A DNA stretch of 64,000 nucleotides from Clarireedia homoeocarpa. Taxonomy: Eukaryota; Ascomycota; Leotiomycetes; Helotiales; Rutstroemiaceae. Location of the stretch: the NCBI GenBank assembly GCA_001465935.1, contig LNKV01000026.1, positions 186,001-250,000 on the forward strand. Reading direction: 5' to 3'. Position numbers and translations under genes: made by a program. Of the stretch, positions 1 to 10,820 are shown piece after piece; position 1 is the first letter of the stretch; each line of letters opens with the position of its first letter. The notes beneath the pieces are model-generated. The model was given only the letters and a program-made list of their open reading frames with translations, was not told the DNA's origin and ran no database searches.

Positions 1-199
1 GCGGAGGTGGGGGAAGGTGAAGGAGAGCTGATGAGGTGAGGTGGAAGAGGGGCTTATTCTATGGATAGGTGAAGATGATTTTATTGTATGCATTTGTATT
101 TTCTCTAATAACGTCTTCGTCCGAACCTACAAAAAATGCATGCACAGCAAGCCAAACGCCTGGGTATTCCTCTTCCAACGTGAGCTCCCCCTCGCATAA
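1..199. other. Left edge, 3' flank of GCP4
   Basis: This stretch lies downstream of the minus-strand GCP4 stop codon. It is the 3' untranslated region or flank; no other gene is supported here. Confidence 0.5.
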
Positions 200-2490
200 T
201 CATAAATCATCATCACCCAGATCATCAAAAAACTCACCCTCATCCTCACCCTTCTTATCAAACCAGCCGCCAAAGTCAAGTTTCATAAGTAATCTATCGA
301 CCCTCCCCACCTTCGCCGGAACATACGCGCCTTCCTCTCCCAAAACCAATTCCTCGTATCCACTATCCCATCCATTCTTATCCTGGTCGATATCCCTAAG
401 ACACTTGACCAGTTCTTCGATAGCGGATTTGACTTTATTCGCGATGAGGACGAGTTGTTCTTTGACGTCTTTTTCCTCCTTGTGGAAATCGGAAAAGGCA
501 TCGACGACGCCTTCATCGGCTTCGAGATCGAGGGATTGCCAGATGGAGTGGATGCGATGAACGAGGGCTACTAGGTGGTCGATCTGTTGGAGGAGATGGT
601 ATAGAGGGTCTGTGAAGGATGTGTTGGTAAGCAGTAGGCTAGATGCGAGCGTAGCGAGATATTTTCGGTGCGCATCTGCGAGTGTTTGCGGGTCGTGATT
701 ATGGCTGGATTCTGGGGTTTGCGCGTGATTTGCCTCTTTTAACCATATATCTTCTTCCATTTCTCGAGCTTCAGATGCTTGAATGTCTCTTGTGAGCCAA
801 GTCTTGAATCCTGACCATGTTCCTTGAACGACTTCGCCCTGAAGGTATGCTTCTGTTTCGCCCAAAAAGAACACCGCGGCGCTACTGGTTGCCCACACGC
901 TGCGCATAGCTTGAGATCGCTCCTTAGCTCTAGTGCGGAGGGTGATAACTTTCTTTCGTCCAAATTTGGAGCTGCCTTTAGGGGGACCAGGAGGCGCCGG
1001 GTGATCACGTCGTAGTGATGTTATCTTCCAGAGATTTGTTAAACGAAGATGTGCTCTATGAACAGCTAGTAGATATGCGTTGATAGTAGAATAGATCTGT
1101 GTGTCTGAAGGAGTAAGGAACAAATCCAGGGGCGAAGGAATATGAAGGGAGAGTGCTACTGGAACAGAGAGAAGGAGATTGCGAAAAGGGGTTGGTGCCA
1201 TTGTGGAAGATTCCGAAAGCCTCTGGCTCGTCTTTCCCGGAGTGTTTGGATTTGCCTTTGTGATATTGAGTTCCATAAGGTCCCGCGCAAGCTCAAGTAA
1301 TTCGTCCTCATCTTCGTCCTCATTTCGACCTTGCTGTGCTCCCATTGCTGCCCAAGTTCTTGCCAGGACGGCAGAGACTTCACCTTCCTTAACAATGATG
1401 TTACCAAGACCCTCTCGTTTTTCATACGCTACGTTGTCTGATCTCCTCCATCGAGATCTAATCTTCTCATCAGCCTCAGAAATGAGTGCTATCGCAAATT
1501 CTCCCCTTCCAAGCAAGAAGAATTCCCTTAGAAGTGTCAAAGTTTCTATGACTTTCGAGAGAGGCAAAAGTTTCTGTAAGGTAGTTTGGGATAAAGAGAG
1601 GCGAATGGAGGCTACGACTCTTGCGAAATTGGCACCGTTGATTGGGAACTTCAGCGCTGACAGTTGCCGCAGATGTGAAGATAGTAGATCAAGCTCGGGC
1701 GATGAAGCCGAAGAAATACCCTTGACTCGAATGTGGTTCAAGGATCGGCCAATGAAGAGTAGCGATGAGGTCGTGGCGTCCGATACGAAAGCAGGAAGAA
1801 GCTCCTTATTGCTTTTGTATTCCTATGCTTCGTTAGTCCTCGTCAAATCTGACCATAGACGTTGATGCAAGAGCGTACCTGTTGATCATCTATCTGCACG
1901 AAAAAATCCTCCTTGCCAAAGCTTGGCAACCTCCCATACAAAATCCACGCAGAGACTTGCTTCAACCAAGCAGTCTCTGCAGCCTTCACTAAACTTAAAG
2001 CTGCTTCCTCAATATCCGCAAATCCAGTCTGTACGGCATTGCACAACTTGTCAATGATCATTGCCCCACTGCATTTCTTCTCACCAATACCCCTCATCAT
2101 GTATTCCACAACCTCCAAGAACCACTCCATCCGCCTTGTCCATCCTGAGAATTTCTCCACAATGTATGTCAACGGCACAATGTTGTATGCGCCCACGCTC
2201 CCTGCATCCTTGCGCAAGATGCTGCTTTCAACCTCGAGCACTTTCCGCTGGAAGTTTTTGAGATGGATCGAGCTGATAGCTGTTGCCACAGCTTGGCAGA
2301 TACTCGAAGGATGCTTGGTCGAAATTGTATTTGTATGAGCAAGGAGCTTGCAGTGCAGGTCACTCAAGCGGGCGACGGAGGAAAGGAGGGACTTTTCGGA
2401 GGGTGAGAGTATAGAGGATGAGGATGTATGATCGGTGGTGAGGAGTGGAGAAGGATGCCCTGAGAGTGAGAGGAGTATTTCGTGGAGCAT
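200..2490 (-). CDS. GCP4: Gamma-tubulin complex component 4 (Spc97/Spc98 family)
   Basis: Two exons, 2490..1879 and 1822..200, are joined across a 56-bp intron (GTACGC donor, branch-like GACTAACG, TAG acceptor) to give 744 residues. The N-terminus MLHEILLSLSGHPSPLL is the hallmark start of GCP4 proteins. The splice restores the GRIP1-region motif SLLFIGRSLNHIR, which gamma-tubulin ring complex proteins share. The C-terminal half is the helical GRIP2 region that binds gamma-tubulin, ending in an acidic tail (DDLGDDDL). Known role: a subunit of the gamma-tubulin ring complex that nucleates microtubules at spindle pole bodies and other organising centres. The upstream neighbour at 3.5 kb is unrelated. 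The family is clear; the subtype GCP4 rests on the N-terminus and the short length compared with GCP2, GCP3, GCP5 and GCP6. Confidence 0.92.
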
Positions 2491-3521
2491 GTTGCTCGCG
2501 GTCTAAGCATAGTCAGTACACCATCCAGATGTCAAACTGTATAGAAGTAGTACGAGGCTTTTCCCCTCCCTTTGATCCAGTCACTGAAATCCTGGATTAA
2601 CAATATAGTAGTACCTAGTAACTCAAATCGACACATCAATTCAACGCATCTTCCTTATTAAAGGCACTCGGGCGCAAAAAGAAGCTTGCGCTTAAGCTGA
2701 TTTTGAATCAATGATAGGCGGATGAGGTTGTAAATTTCCTAATCGAGTCGCAGTTCGATGTCGCGCGCTGCGGGGACGCGACGGATAAGCCGAGATGAGC
2801 TTAGGCTACTAATACCTTCCGGCAGTAACTACCCACTGCAACCCACCATGGGTAACTAACATCTGTTATTGATATATTCTTGAGAGGAAATGCAATTCAT
2901 GATATATCATCCATATCTAAATATATATTAATTAAGGTAGGATTTCTACAAGAATCCCTTGGTTAGATCAGAATTTGTTTATCTAATTTGTTCCCGAAGA
3001 GGCATGTGGCCTGCCAGGAAAACCGGCATCGAATATTAAATATGGTGAAATTGAGTATAAAGGGTTGGCAGTGAGGAATTCTTTCTATGCATAGAGATGA
3101 TTTGGAAGAATAGGATCTTATTGGATAATCATCTCTAAGTTTGTCTTTCTTGTGAGATCACTCCCGAGAACCTTTTCTTTTTCGAATGAATAGGCAGAGT
3201 GGAAAAGTTAAAGGTTATGGAGGTTCGGTTGAAGAGCTTCTGGGAAGTCAACGCGGGAAGAAAGAGCCGGCTTCGCAGTGGTCATGTGTTTGGGAATTTA
3301 TCATATGTGACTCCAAGACGGCAAATGCACATTGCCATGTCGGTCTGACACTTCTGTCAATTTGATATTATTTTAGCTCCATGAACATTAAGTGTTAGCT
3401 AAGAATGACGTTCCGTCAAACTGCGTTTCAACTTCTGTTCCTTGAAATAAGACCGTCCCAACCAGGTTCCTCTCATTTTCTCTCACAGCTGTTCATCCAA
3501 TAGCACGAATCTTAAGCACCG
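2491..3521. other. Intergenic region between GCP4 and ISG12-like gene
   Basis: About 1 kb, AT-rich from 2860 to 3000. It is the 5' flank of GCP4 and the 3' flank of the minus-strand ISG12-like gene. No coding or structural RNA signal was seen. Confidence 0.5.
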
Positions 3522-4133
3522 TCATATCGCTCGTACGGAAGCCTTGCAATATCTTCTTCCTTCGAGTAATTCATGCGTGAAAGAACCAACCGCTACTGCC
3601 ATAGTCCCCGCAGCAATGACACTGAGCTTCGCGAGTACCGCCGCTCCATAACCACCCATAGCTGCACTCTGGAAGAATGCAAACAAGCTACCAGAAGCAA
3701 CATTTCCAATGAGGGATTGAATAAGTGCTGCGATAGAACCTATTGACAAATAACTGTTAGAAGTGTATTTTGGTTGTTGTAAGGATGCCTCAATGTGATC
3801 TTGGGGCAGATGAAGAGGGGACAGAAGTGACTTACCGATAGCTGGACCGTACACCGTGAATCCAAGTATTCCTAGAATGATGATGGTACCTCCTGGACAC
3901 AAGAGAAGAAAAGCGCAGATGGCGGTCATCCAAGGGTGCTCCTTCATTGTGTTGATAATGTATCGTGTTACTGGTGACACACACTCCAGCCAAACGCGAC
4001 GAAGACATGCGAGAAATTGACTGACAATACGTTGGACGTTTCCATGAAGCCAGCTTTTGACTGCTTCCAGAGCATCGCTAACAGAAACGATGAGTCGCCG
4101 GACGCTACGTTTGAGGGCTCGAAAGATTTTCAT
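3522..4133 (-). CDS. ISG12 / interferon-induced 6-16 family membrane protein (short form)
   Basis: Exons 4133..3836 and 3739..3522 flank a 96-bp intron (GTAAGT ... CAATAG). The intron length is a multiple of three and has no stop, so the unspliced frame stays open; splicing gives 171 residues and restores GPAIGSIAALIQSLIGNVASG. The N-terminal 60 residues are basic and amphipathic. A hydrophobic, Gly/Ala-rich region follows (about residues 68-155) with the family pattern IGNVASGSLFAFFQSAAMGGYG. In animals such proteins (IFI6, IFI27) sit in mitochondrial or ER membranes and affect cell death; the fungal function is unknown. The same domain, with an intron at the same codon, occurs in the gene at 5804 and in the broken copy between them, so this is a local gene family. 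Confidence 0.8.
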   Translation of the reverse strand: MKIFRALKRSVRRLIVSVSDALEAVKSWLHGNVQRIVSQFLACLRRVWLECVSPVTRYIINTMKEHPWMTAICAFLLLCPGGTIIILGILGFTVYGPAIGKSLLSPLHLPQDHIEASLQQPKYTSNSYLSIGSIAALIQSLIGNVASGSLFAFFQSAAMGGYGAAVLAKLSVIAAGTMAVAVGSFTHELLEGRRYCKASVRAI

Positions 4134-4752
4134 GGTGTTGGAGGCTTTGGAAATGTGACTTGGGCTCCTTAGAAGTAATTGATTCGGATGGGTGTTTGTA
4201 GAGAACGCGTTTTAGTTGCTGCTAGAGAAACAGAGAAGCAATTGAGCGGTTAAAAGCTTGAATAAAAGAGGAGATATTAAGGTAAAGAGACTCGATTGAT
4301 CCGTAGCTGATCTACGGAAAACGGGGACCCTTATGGGTATCCCAAATGAGCCCTCATGGCTCATAGATTACACTATTTGGATGGCAAATTACACTGGTAA
4401 ATGAGTATGTACGAAATACGAACTATTCACTTCTGCAGGAGAAGATGTTTGTTAAAGCAGACGAGGGTTCACACTTCTGAAGGTGGACTGGTAGCACAGA
4501 AATGGGAATTACAAAGTACTGAGTTTCATTGACGCAAACGCGAATATAAATGCAATATGCAGTCGTCCGCAATGAACAAGGGATAGATCACCCGACTCTG
4601 CGAGCCTTCTGGGCTTTCTTACCAACGACACATGTGTAACCTTCCGGAGAACAACCTGAGCGATACAAACAACTACGCTCTATACGCAATATGCTAGAGA
4701 AGAAAGTACTTTTCAAGTGCACCATTTAGCCTTAGATCCCGAAGAACTTTCC
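4134..4752. other. Intergenic region
   Basis: This is the 5' flank of the short ISG12-like gene and the 3' flank of the pseudogene. No gene is recognised. Confidence 0.45.
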
Positions 4753-5306
4753 TCATGCTTGCTTTTCTGTCGAGTTCCATGCCCAATGTATAAAGGTGTT
4801 CGAAAAAGCAAGCAATTTAGTACCCGAATTAACAACGGCAGCTCCATACCCTCTCATTCCAGCACTTGAAGGTATGCAAAAAAGCTCCTTGCGCTGACCT
4901 GACCAAGTTTTCTCTGCAGAAGAGATGCGAATGATGCTGTGAAAAGTCAGCTACTCTCGATCAAATCTTTCACTTTTATGCAACATGCCTGCTCTTGGTC
5001 CCATGGATGTAAAGCCCAAAGCCCAAAGAACAGGACGACTGGCTGCAGAGGGCGTGAAGAACATGATGCCGTTGACGACTTCAAATGCGGTTTGATATGG
5101 GTGCTCTTTGATTCAGTTCTTGATAATTCGCGGCAGATCATCCCAAGGTGTTTGGTAGAGCTTGGTTTGCATGTCAGCCTGTTCCTTGAAAGTGATAGAA
5201 ATCAGAGAGAGAGTACCAAATTGACAGCCTCCACAAGCGACGCTCCATAGGATTTAAATGATTCAACGAAACCAGCATCCCAGTCTGCACTAGGACTTTG
5301 CAACAT
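4753..5306 (-). pseudogene. Decayed ISG12 / IFI6-like gene copy
   Basis: On the minus strand, fragments in different frames match the two intact neighbours in order. An ATG at 5306 opens a frame with VESFKSYGASLVEAVNLVLS that soon hits a stop. A second segment reads IIKN, a stop, then IKEHPYQTAFEV, where the intact gene has IINTMKEHPWMTAICAF. It continues to ALGFTSMGPRAG, the place of the conserved intron. After the intron site a frame-shifted piece reads SSAGMRGYGAAVVN, against QSAAMGGYGAAVL in the intact copy. At least two stop codons and a frameshift separate the pieces, so no full protein can be made. The position, orientation and shared intron site point to tandem duplication followed by decay. 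Confidence 0.75.
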
Positions 5307-5803
5307 TTTTGCGCTCGAGAATCTGAGGATTCGCTTGAGTGAGTGTTTGAGTGTTGTGAGTGGGGTTGGGGGTCGAGGAGCAAGTTGACGGCTACAATTC
5401 TAGGAATCGTAATCAAAAAGAAAAGTACTTATGGACTTCGAAGAAAAGAATAACCGAGGTAAGGTTACATTCACTTCTCACTGGTCCAGTTCCAACAGTT
5501 GGTGCGTTGTGTACAACTCTTCACATTCAATTTCACTACACTCAATATTGCAGTATCTTTTATCACTTCGGTTGGGACGACAGTCACTTCACTATCACTC
5601 AACCCCCTAATCTCGGTGATATTAATTTGTCCACTGAATCACTCAAATGAAACTTACTGAAAAGCCCTTTACGCTCGTAGGTAGAAATCAACTAAGAATC
5701 AACCATTTAGATTGCGGAAGTCTACGGAGTAGTAGTGTATGTGTATCCTAATCATACCACCAACCTCTCTACACGTATCTTGTTGCTAAACGCATAAAGA
5801 ATC
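5307..5803. other. Intergenic region, promoter side of long ISG12-like gene
   Basis: About 500 bp between the pseudogene (minus) and the long ISG12-like gene (plus). A 96-codon open frame at 5360-5650 has no recognisable content. This is the likely promoter and 5' untranslated region of the gene at 5804. Confidence 0.45.
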
Positions 5804-6757
5804 ATGGCTTTCTCAGATTTCGTGAGAAACCTCGACAATGCAATGAAGGTGACAGGAACAGCACTTGATGAATTCGGAAAGAAAAACGTGGGCCCTGCTC
5901 TCGCGCACACAGCTGCTGAGCTCGACCGCTTCGGAAAAGAACAACTTGGCCCTGCTCTCGCACACACAGCTGCTGAGCTTGATCGCTTCGGAAAAGAACA
6001 ACTTGGTCCTGCTCTTGCAAAGACAGGTAAAGAGCTCCATCGCTTCGGTAATGAGCAGCTTACTCCGGTTCTTGAGAAGACAGGAGAGGAGTTGAACCGT
6101 TTCGGAAAAGAACGAATCGGTCCCGTGCTAGCAAAAACAGGCGAAGAAGTTCATCGATTCGGTAATGAAACAGTCGAACCCTTTATCAAGCAAGCCTTCA
6201 AAGGCATCCACCAATTCCAGCAAGATCTGGTAGTTCCTGCGGCGGAAAACTTGGCTGAATGTTCTGCTCACTTCGGAGAACATCAGCTCATACCCGCTCT
6301 CGAGAAAACCATTGAATTCGGGCACAAAGAACTCATACCAGTCGCAGTACATGTCGGTGAAGTCATCCAGAAGAATCCCAAGACGACTGCGGTTGTTGCT
6401 ACTGGGCTGCTGATTACTGTTTGTCCGTTGCTTATTACCGTGCCGTCTCTAAACTTGCTCGGGTTTGCCGCTAGTGGTCCTGCTGCCGGTAGGCTACCTT
6501 TCGCTTCCACTTGACTCTCCTAGAAGTAACTAACCCCTTTCCTACCAGGTTCAATCGCAGCCGCCGCTCAAGCTTCAATCGGAAATGTTGCCGCAGGTAG
6601 CACGTTTGCTGTCCTCCAAAGTGCTGGCATGGCTGGGTACGGAACAGCAGCCGTCAACGCTGTGGTAAGCACTGTCGCTGCTGGGACATCTGGTACTGTG
6701 TTGTTGACAAAGGCGATTGGTTACATTATGGGGAGGAGCAAAAGCAAGATATCATAA
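5804..6757 (+). CDS. ISG12 / IFI6-like protein with N-terminal 19-residue amphipathic repeats
   Basis: Exons 5804..6488 and 6549..6757 (60-bp intron, GTAGGC ... ACCAG) encode 297 residues. Residues 22 to about 173 are eight tandem 19-residue repeats such as DRFGKEQLGPALAHTAAEL. Each has a central Pro and a charged/hydrophobic alternation expected to form amphipathic helices. A hydrophobic segment follows from about residue 195. It continues into the ISG12/IFI6-type domain, with AASGPAAGSIAAAAQASIGN and then a segment like QSAGMAGYGTAAVN. The intron interrupts the same Gly codon as in the gene at 3522. The family's animal members are small mitochondrial or ER membrane proteins; the repeat region is not part of the usual family architecture. 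A role in membranes is inferred and nothing more specific can be claimed. It diverges from the minus-strand paralogues. Confidence 0.82.
5867..6322 (+). repeat. Eight in-frame 57-bp (19-residue) coding repeats
   Basis: The repeats lie within the long ISG12-like gene. Units 1-3 are almost identical (consensus DRFGKEQLGPALAHTAAEL). Units 4-6 keep the pattern xRFGxExxxPxxxxTxxEx. Units 7-8 are divergent. The gradient from identical to divergent suggests recent local duplication at the 5' side. Confidence 0.85.
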
Positions 6758-7504
6758 AAGTGATCTTGGAAATGTAGTGGCGCTGATTTTGCAATAGAAA
6801 AGAAGATGGCTGGGTGCTGACTCGATCTCCTTGGCTGTCGCAGTATTTCGGAAACTTGCAGTGTTCTGCTCGATCAAGTCACTAAACAGGCGATAATGAG
6901 TAATAATTGACAATACTCTTATCTTTTAGAATGACTCGCCGCGAATTCCATCACTATTATTGCGGATATTTGATATACTCGCAGACATTGCCTGGTGTTA
7001 CAGCCGTAAATACAAAATACAGTCGGAGCAATGTTTACCCGATTTTGACTCTCGGACCTTCGAGCCTTCCGTCCCTTCGTTTATACACACACTTGATATT
7101 GATCACTCTCTGCATTTTCTCATCATTTGTCTTTGTCTTGGAGGTGTCAAATCAGTAATACATGTATCCAATTGAATGTCTGGGTCGATTTAACTGTGCT
7201 GCTGCCTGAAAGGACATCTTACTAAGACGAGTAATCATAATCTTACAAGTGCAATTAGCAGTTGTTATACGAAAGTACCAAGCATGGAATCAAGAAGCAA
7301 CTTTTGGAGGAGAAGGCTGTGATAAGTTGAGTGCGCTTTTAGTGAAAGTAAATCCATCCTCATTCACATTTCTTTGAGTATATCATATAAGTTGAGTATA
7401 TCATATAAGAACATTTCTACTGCCCATCGTGTCTATCTGGACTTACTCATCTTCCGTTCATCATTCATACCAGACTCCACTTCCCTGGAATCGTCCTCCT
7501 TATA
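6758..7504. other. Intergenic region
   Basis: About 750 bp. It contains a direct repeat TTGAGTATATCATATAAG (twice at about 7374-7409). Small open frames at 6.9-7.2 kb look like chance. It ends in a pyrimidine-rich leader before the dehydrogenase gene. Confidence 0.45.
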
Positions 7505-8472
7505 ATGGCTCCTAAAACGGTCTTGATCACTGGCTGCAGTGAAGGCGGAATCGGAGATGCTCTCGCTCAGGTTTTCCATCGCAAGGGCCTCCGAGTTTTT
7601 GCTACAGCCCGGAATCTGTCCAAGGTCGAACATCTCAAGGAAATGGGTCTCGACACTCTACCTCTCGATGTCACCGATGCAGCCTCAATCAAAGAAGCCG
7701 TTGAGAGTGTCAAGTCAATCACGGGCGGCAAATTAGACATGCTTGTCAATAATTCCGGCGCCGGTACGTCAAGTTCTCATACCTTGCAGTAATACTGATA
7801 CTAATTTGGATCAAGGTTATGCTATGCCTCTTCTTGACGCTGATGTCTCAGTTGCCCGAAATTTATTCGACCTCAATGTCTTCGCGGTCGTGTCCGTAAC
7901 GCAGGCCTTCTCCCCTCTACTTATCGCCTCCAAGGGCACGATCCTCAATATCGGCTCCATTGTCGGCATCGCCCCCCTCTTGTGGCAAGGCTACTACAAT
8001 GCTAGCAAAGCCGCCATTGCTATGATAACCGATCAGCTCCGCCTGGAATTAGCCCCCTTTGATGTTAAGGTTATTCTTGAGATCACTGGCGCTGTGAAGA
8101 CTAAATTCTTCGTTAATCAGCCCTCGGTTACCTTGCCCGAAGACTCCGTGTATGCACCAGCGAAGGAGATCGTCGAGACTGTAGCTAGTGGGGCTGAGAT
8201 TGAGAAAGATGCTATGGATAGAATGGTTTACGCCGAGAAAGTGGTAGGGAATGCATTGAAGAAGCAGCCTCAGGCGCATCATTGGGCTGGGGGAAAAACT
8301 TGGACGGTCTGGTTCTTGGAAACATTCTTTTGGTATACGATTTGGGTGAGTTGTTTAAAGACTGCAGATGGTGCGGAAATAATGCTAATGATCCCAGGAT
8401 ATGGTTTTTCCAAGGAAGTTGAATATTCCTGAGTTGAAGAGAAGAGTGGCAGCTGCAAAGAAGCAGCAGTAA
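7505..8472 (+). CDS. Short-chain dehydrogenase, AYR1-like acyl-DHAP reductase type
   Basis: Exons 7505..7763, 7816..8345 and 8398..8472 give 287 residues. The Rossmann motif TGCSEGGIG is near residue 10. NNSGAG is read across the first intron, the catalytic Ser lies in NIGSIVG, and the active-site Tyr/Lys in YYNASK. The second intron adds the C-terminal tail FPRKLNIPELKRRVAAAKKQQ. A hydrophobic stretch (VWFLETFFWYTIW) near the C-terminus fits membrane or lipid-droplet attachment, as in 1-acyldihydroxyacetone-phosphate reductases (Ayr1), which act in phosphatidic acid synthesis with NADPH. The start is the first ATG after a pyrimidine-rich leader. The SDR class is certain; the Ayr1-like substrate is inferred from the TGCSxGGIG motif and tail. 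Confidence 0.87.
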
Positions 8473-8654
8473 GTGGCTTTAACGACGCTCTTTCAGGTAC
8501 GGTCCGTGTGAGAGTTTCCTGGCGCCTGGCGTGTGTTTGAAGAATTGAATCTTCAATTTACTGTGTAATATACTTTGGTTAACATATTATTTCTCACAAA
8601 ACCCATTCCTTTATACTCAGACACATTTGCAGTACCATGTCTTTTTTACAGACC

Positions 8655-9637
8655 TTACCATGGCACATCCTTTAACACACCCTCTCCATCTGTTTCCAAA
8701 AACCTTCCTCCGCCAATTTCATCACCCTCAGTACCGATTAATCGAATCACCACCTCTACTCCTTCAGCAGGATCTCTTGTTCCGCGAAAACCATTGAATG
8801 GTGTTTTACAATGGCCCGGGTTGATCACCCAGAACTTGATTTCCCTTCCTCGATTTTTTGCATCGGCCTTTCCTTCACTTTGCAAAAGGAGTTCGGATTT
8901 ATGCATCTCAAGCGTTAGTGCGCTTAGAGCAGTTTTCGAAATACTAGCCGCAGGTGCATTGTGTTAACAGTTGAACTTCAAGCCAATGCCTCTACAATGA
9001 AAGCTACAAAAAGAAGAAACAAATACACACCTATACTCTCTAACCATCGTCCTCGGCACCTCTAAACTTCGCCCAAGGCTCCCTCTTCCACTTCCTATAT
9101 TTATAACTTTGCCATACTTTCCTACACGTCCTTTCCGTAGCAAGGGCAAGAAGGCAGCGGTTACAGTTGCTACGGAAACTATATTCGTGTTGAATGTCTT
9201 ATTGTACCGTTCTCGCATCCGGGATATACCAGCAACCTCATCGCCAGCGTCTTCACCCGGCGGGAATGCCACGCCTGCATTGTTCACGAGGACTAGATTG
9301 TCGTTAGCAGAGAAAAGATATAAAACATGGGGGAGGTAGTACCGTCAAGACCTCCAAAATCCTGTTCCACGATATCACGTGCGCGAAGAATACTCTCGTC
9401 GTTATCAACGTCAAGCTGAAGGAGACAGATCTGCGATGTGACTCCAAGGGACCGCAAATGGTCGAGTGCGGGCTGGGCAGAGGATGGTGTGCGGTAGGTG
9501 AGGATGTATATGGATGTGGGGTGACGAAGGGAGCAGGTGTGGATGAGTGTGAGACCGAGACTCTGAAGGCGGGAGGAACCTGTTACGAGGATTACTGGAG
9601 ATGGAGATGTATCTGAAATATCGGAGGAGGGAGACAT
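8655..9637 (-). CDS. Short-chain dehydrogenase/reductase, carbonyl-reductase-like
   Basis: Exons 9637..9343, 9292..9031 and 8943..8655 give 281 residues. Exon 1 has the nucleotide-binding motif VTGSSRLQSLG. The first junction creates DVLVNNAGVAFP, the NNAG motif. Exon 2 has the Ser region VINIGSGRGS. The second junction joins codon parts to make EYSISKTAL, giving the catalytic YxxxK, with the Tyr in exon 2 and the Lys in exon 3. The C-terminal part has the usual INPGHCKTPFNG segment. It resembles fungal carbonyl or menthol-type reductases; the substrate is unknown. It converges with the neighbouring plus-strand dehydrogenase at about 180 bp, but the two are too different to be a recent duplication. 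Confidence 0.83.
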
Positions 9638-10820
9638 GTTTGATCTATATTGAAAAGTGGGAAAATAGTACTCTGTGCAAAGAAGCTATCGCTGTGGGGA
9701 GAACTATCTTCTTTTCTAGGTGGACTCTTCCTCGATTTATCAAGACTTTTTCTTCTGCCGTTTGAAAGGTGATATCAGCATCTTACGCATGAGATGTGTA
9801 ATACTTTATGGTGATAACACCATGGAGATAAGGGTAATCCCGAAACGAGAAGCCAGACACACTCCGACCACCGACTCGAATGAACTTGTTTGTAGCAAGA
9901 ACAATGGCTTTGAAACTCTAATGACCGGACTTCTTAGTGCAGTAGGTCTGGCATAGAAGTTTCTTCAAGAGACCAGCTCCTTGCTCATGTTCGAAGTGCG
10001 TGTTGAACACAGTGGGTTTACCTTTTCAGCTGGATGAAATGCAACACTGGCTCACCTACACCCAAGGTTTCTAACGACCCTCCCGCGGAGACTGTTAGAA
10101 ATTTACATCGGTATCTCGATGCAGCGTTCATTCAAAACCACCTAGATAACGTGAGCCAGTGCACTTTCTTCACACTGTGGTATCACTGTCACAGAAACGA
10201 ATAATCTACACTCATAATAGCCTTAGAAGGGACAAAGAATGAAAACCCAGATATGACTGTTTGACTCCATGACTTTAATCTCAAAGGGATAATTTTCAAA
10301 CAATCACATGGAGCGTCCGCCCGCAACAGAGTATAAAGCGCGTAGGGTAGATATGACGTGTATGAACAGTATGCTTGGGCGCAGAGTGAAGAGAAGAAAA
10401 TGAGGTGATTATGTCGCTCGGTAGAAGATGAATAAATGTGGAGGTTCAAGTCAGTTAATAAGGGGTTTCAGAAAACAGCAGCTCGTTGCTTGTGGACACA
10501 AACACTGTGCTATGCGATATGGCACTACCACAGAGTACGAATGATAAATACGTATGAGAGGGGTCCGTCCATAGGCTTCAGAAGCACTCCTGTTTTCATA
10601 CTGTATTTGGTTGCAATCGAAAAGTCCTCTTTCCTGGTCTTACCAATTATTCCCCTGCAACCTTTCCCTTGGTATCTATAGAAGAGACCTCAACTAATTT
10701 TTGTGAATTCCCATGTTGTTATTCAGCTTTGCTACTGAGTATACGTCATGCATTTCATTGCCCTCAATGGCATAACAGCGTCCGTAACCTCACGACTTGC
10801 GAACTTTCCGTCCCTATATT
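9638..10820. other. Intergenic region
   Basis: About 1.2 kb between two minus-strand genes. Open frames of 78-86 codons on both strands have no recognisable domain and no credible exon structure. No gene is called. Confidence 0.45.

Noticed and set aside
1179..1865. 228-codon plus-strand frame opposite GCP4
   Set aside because: It is the antisense shadow of the GCP4 exon and has no domain.
9720..9956. 78-codon plus-strand frame
   Set aside because: No recognisable content and no exon structure.
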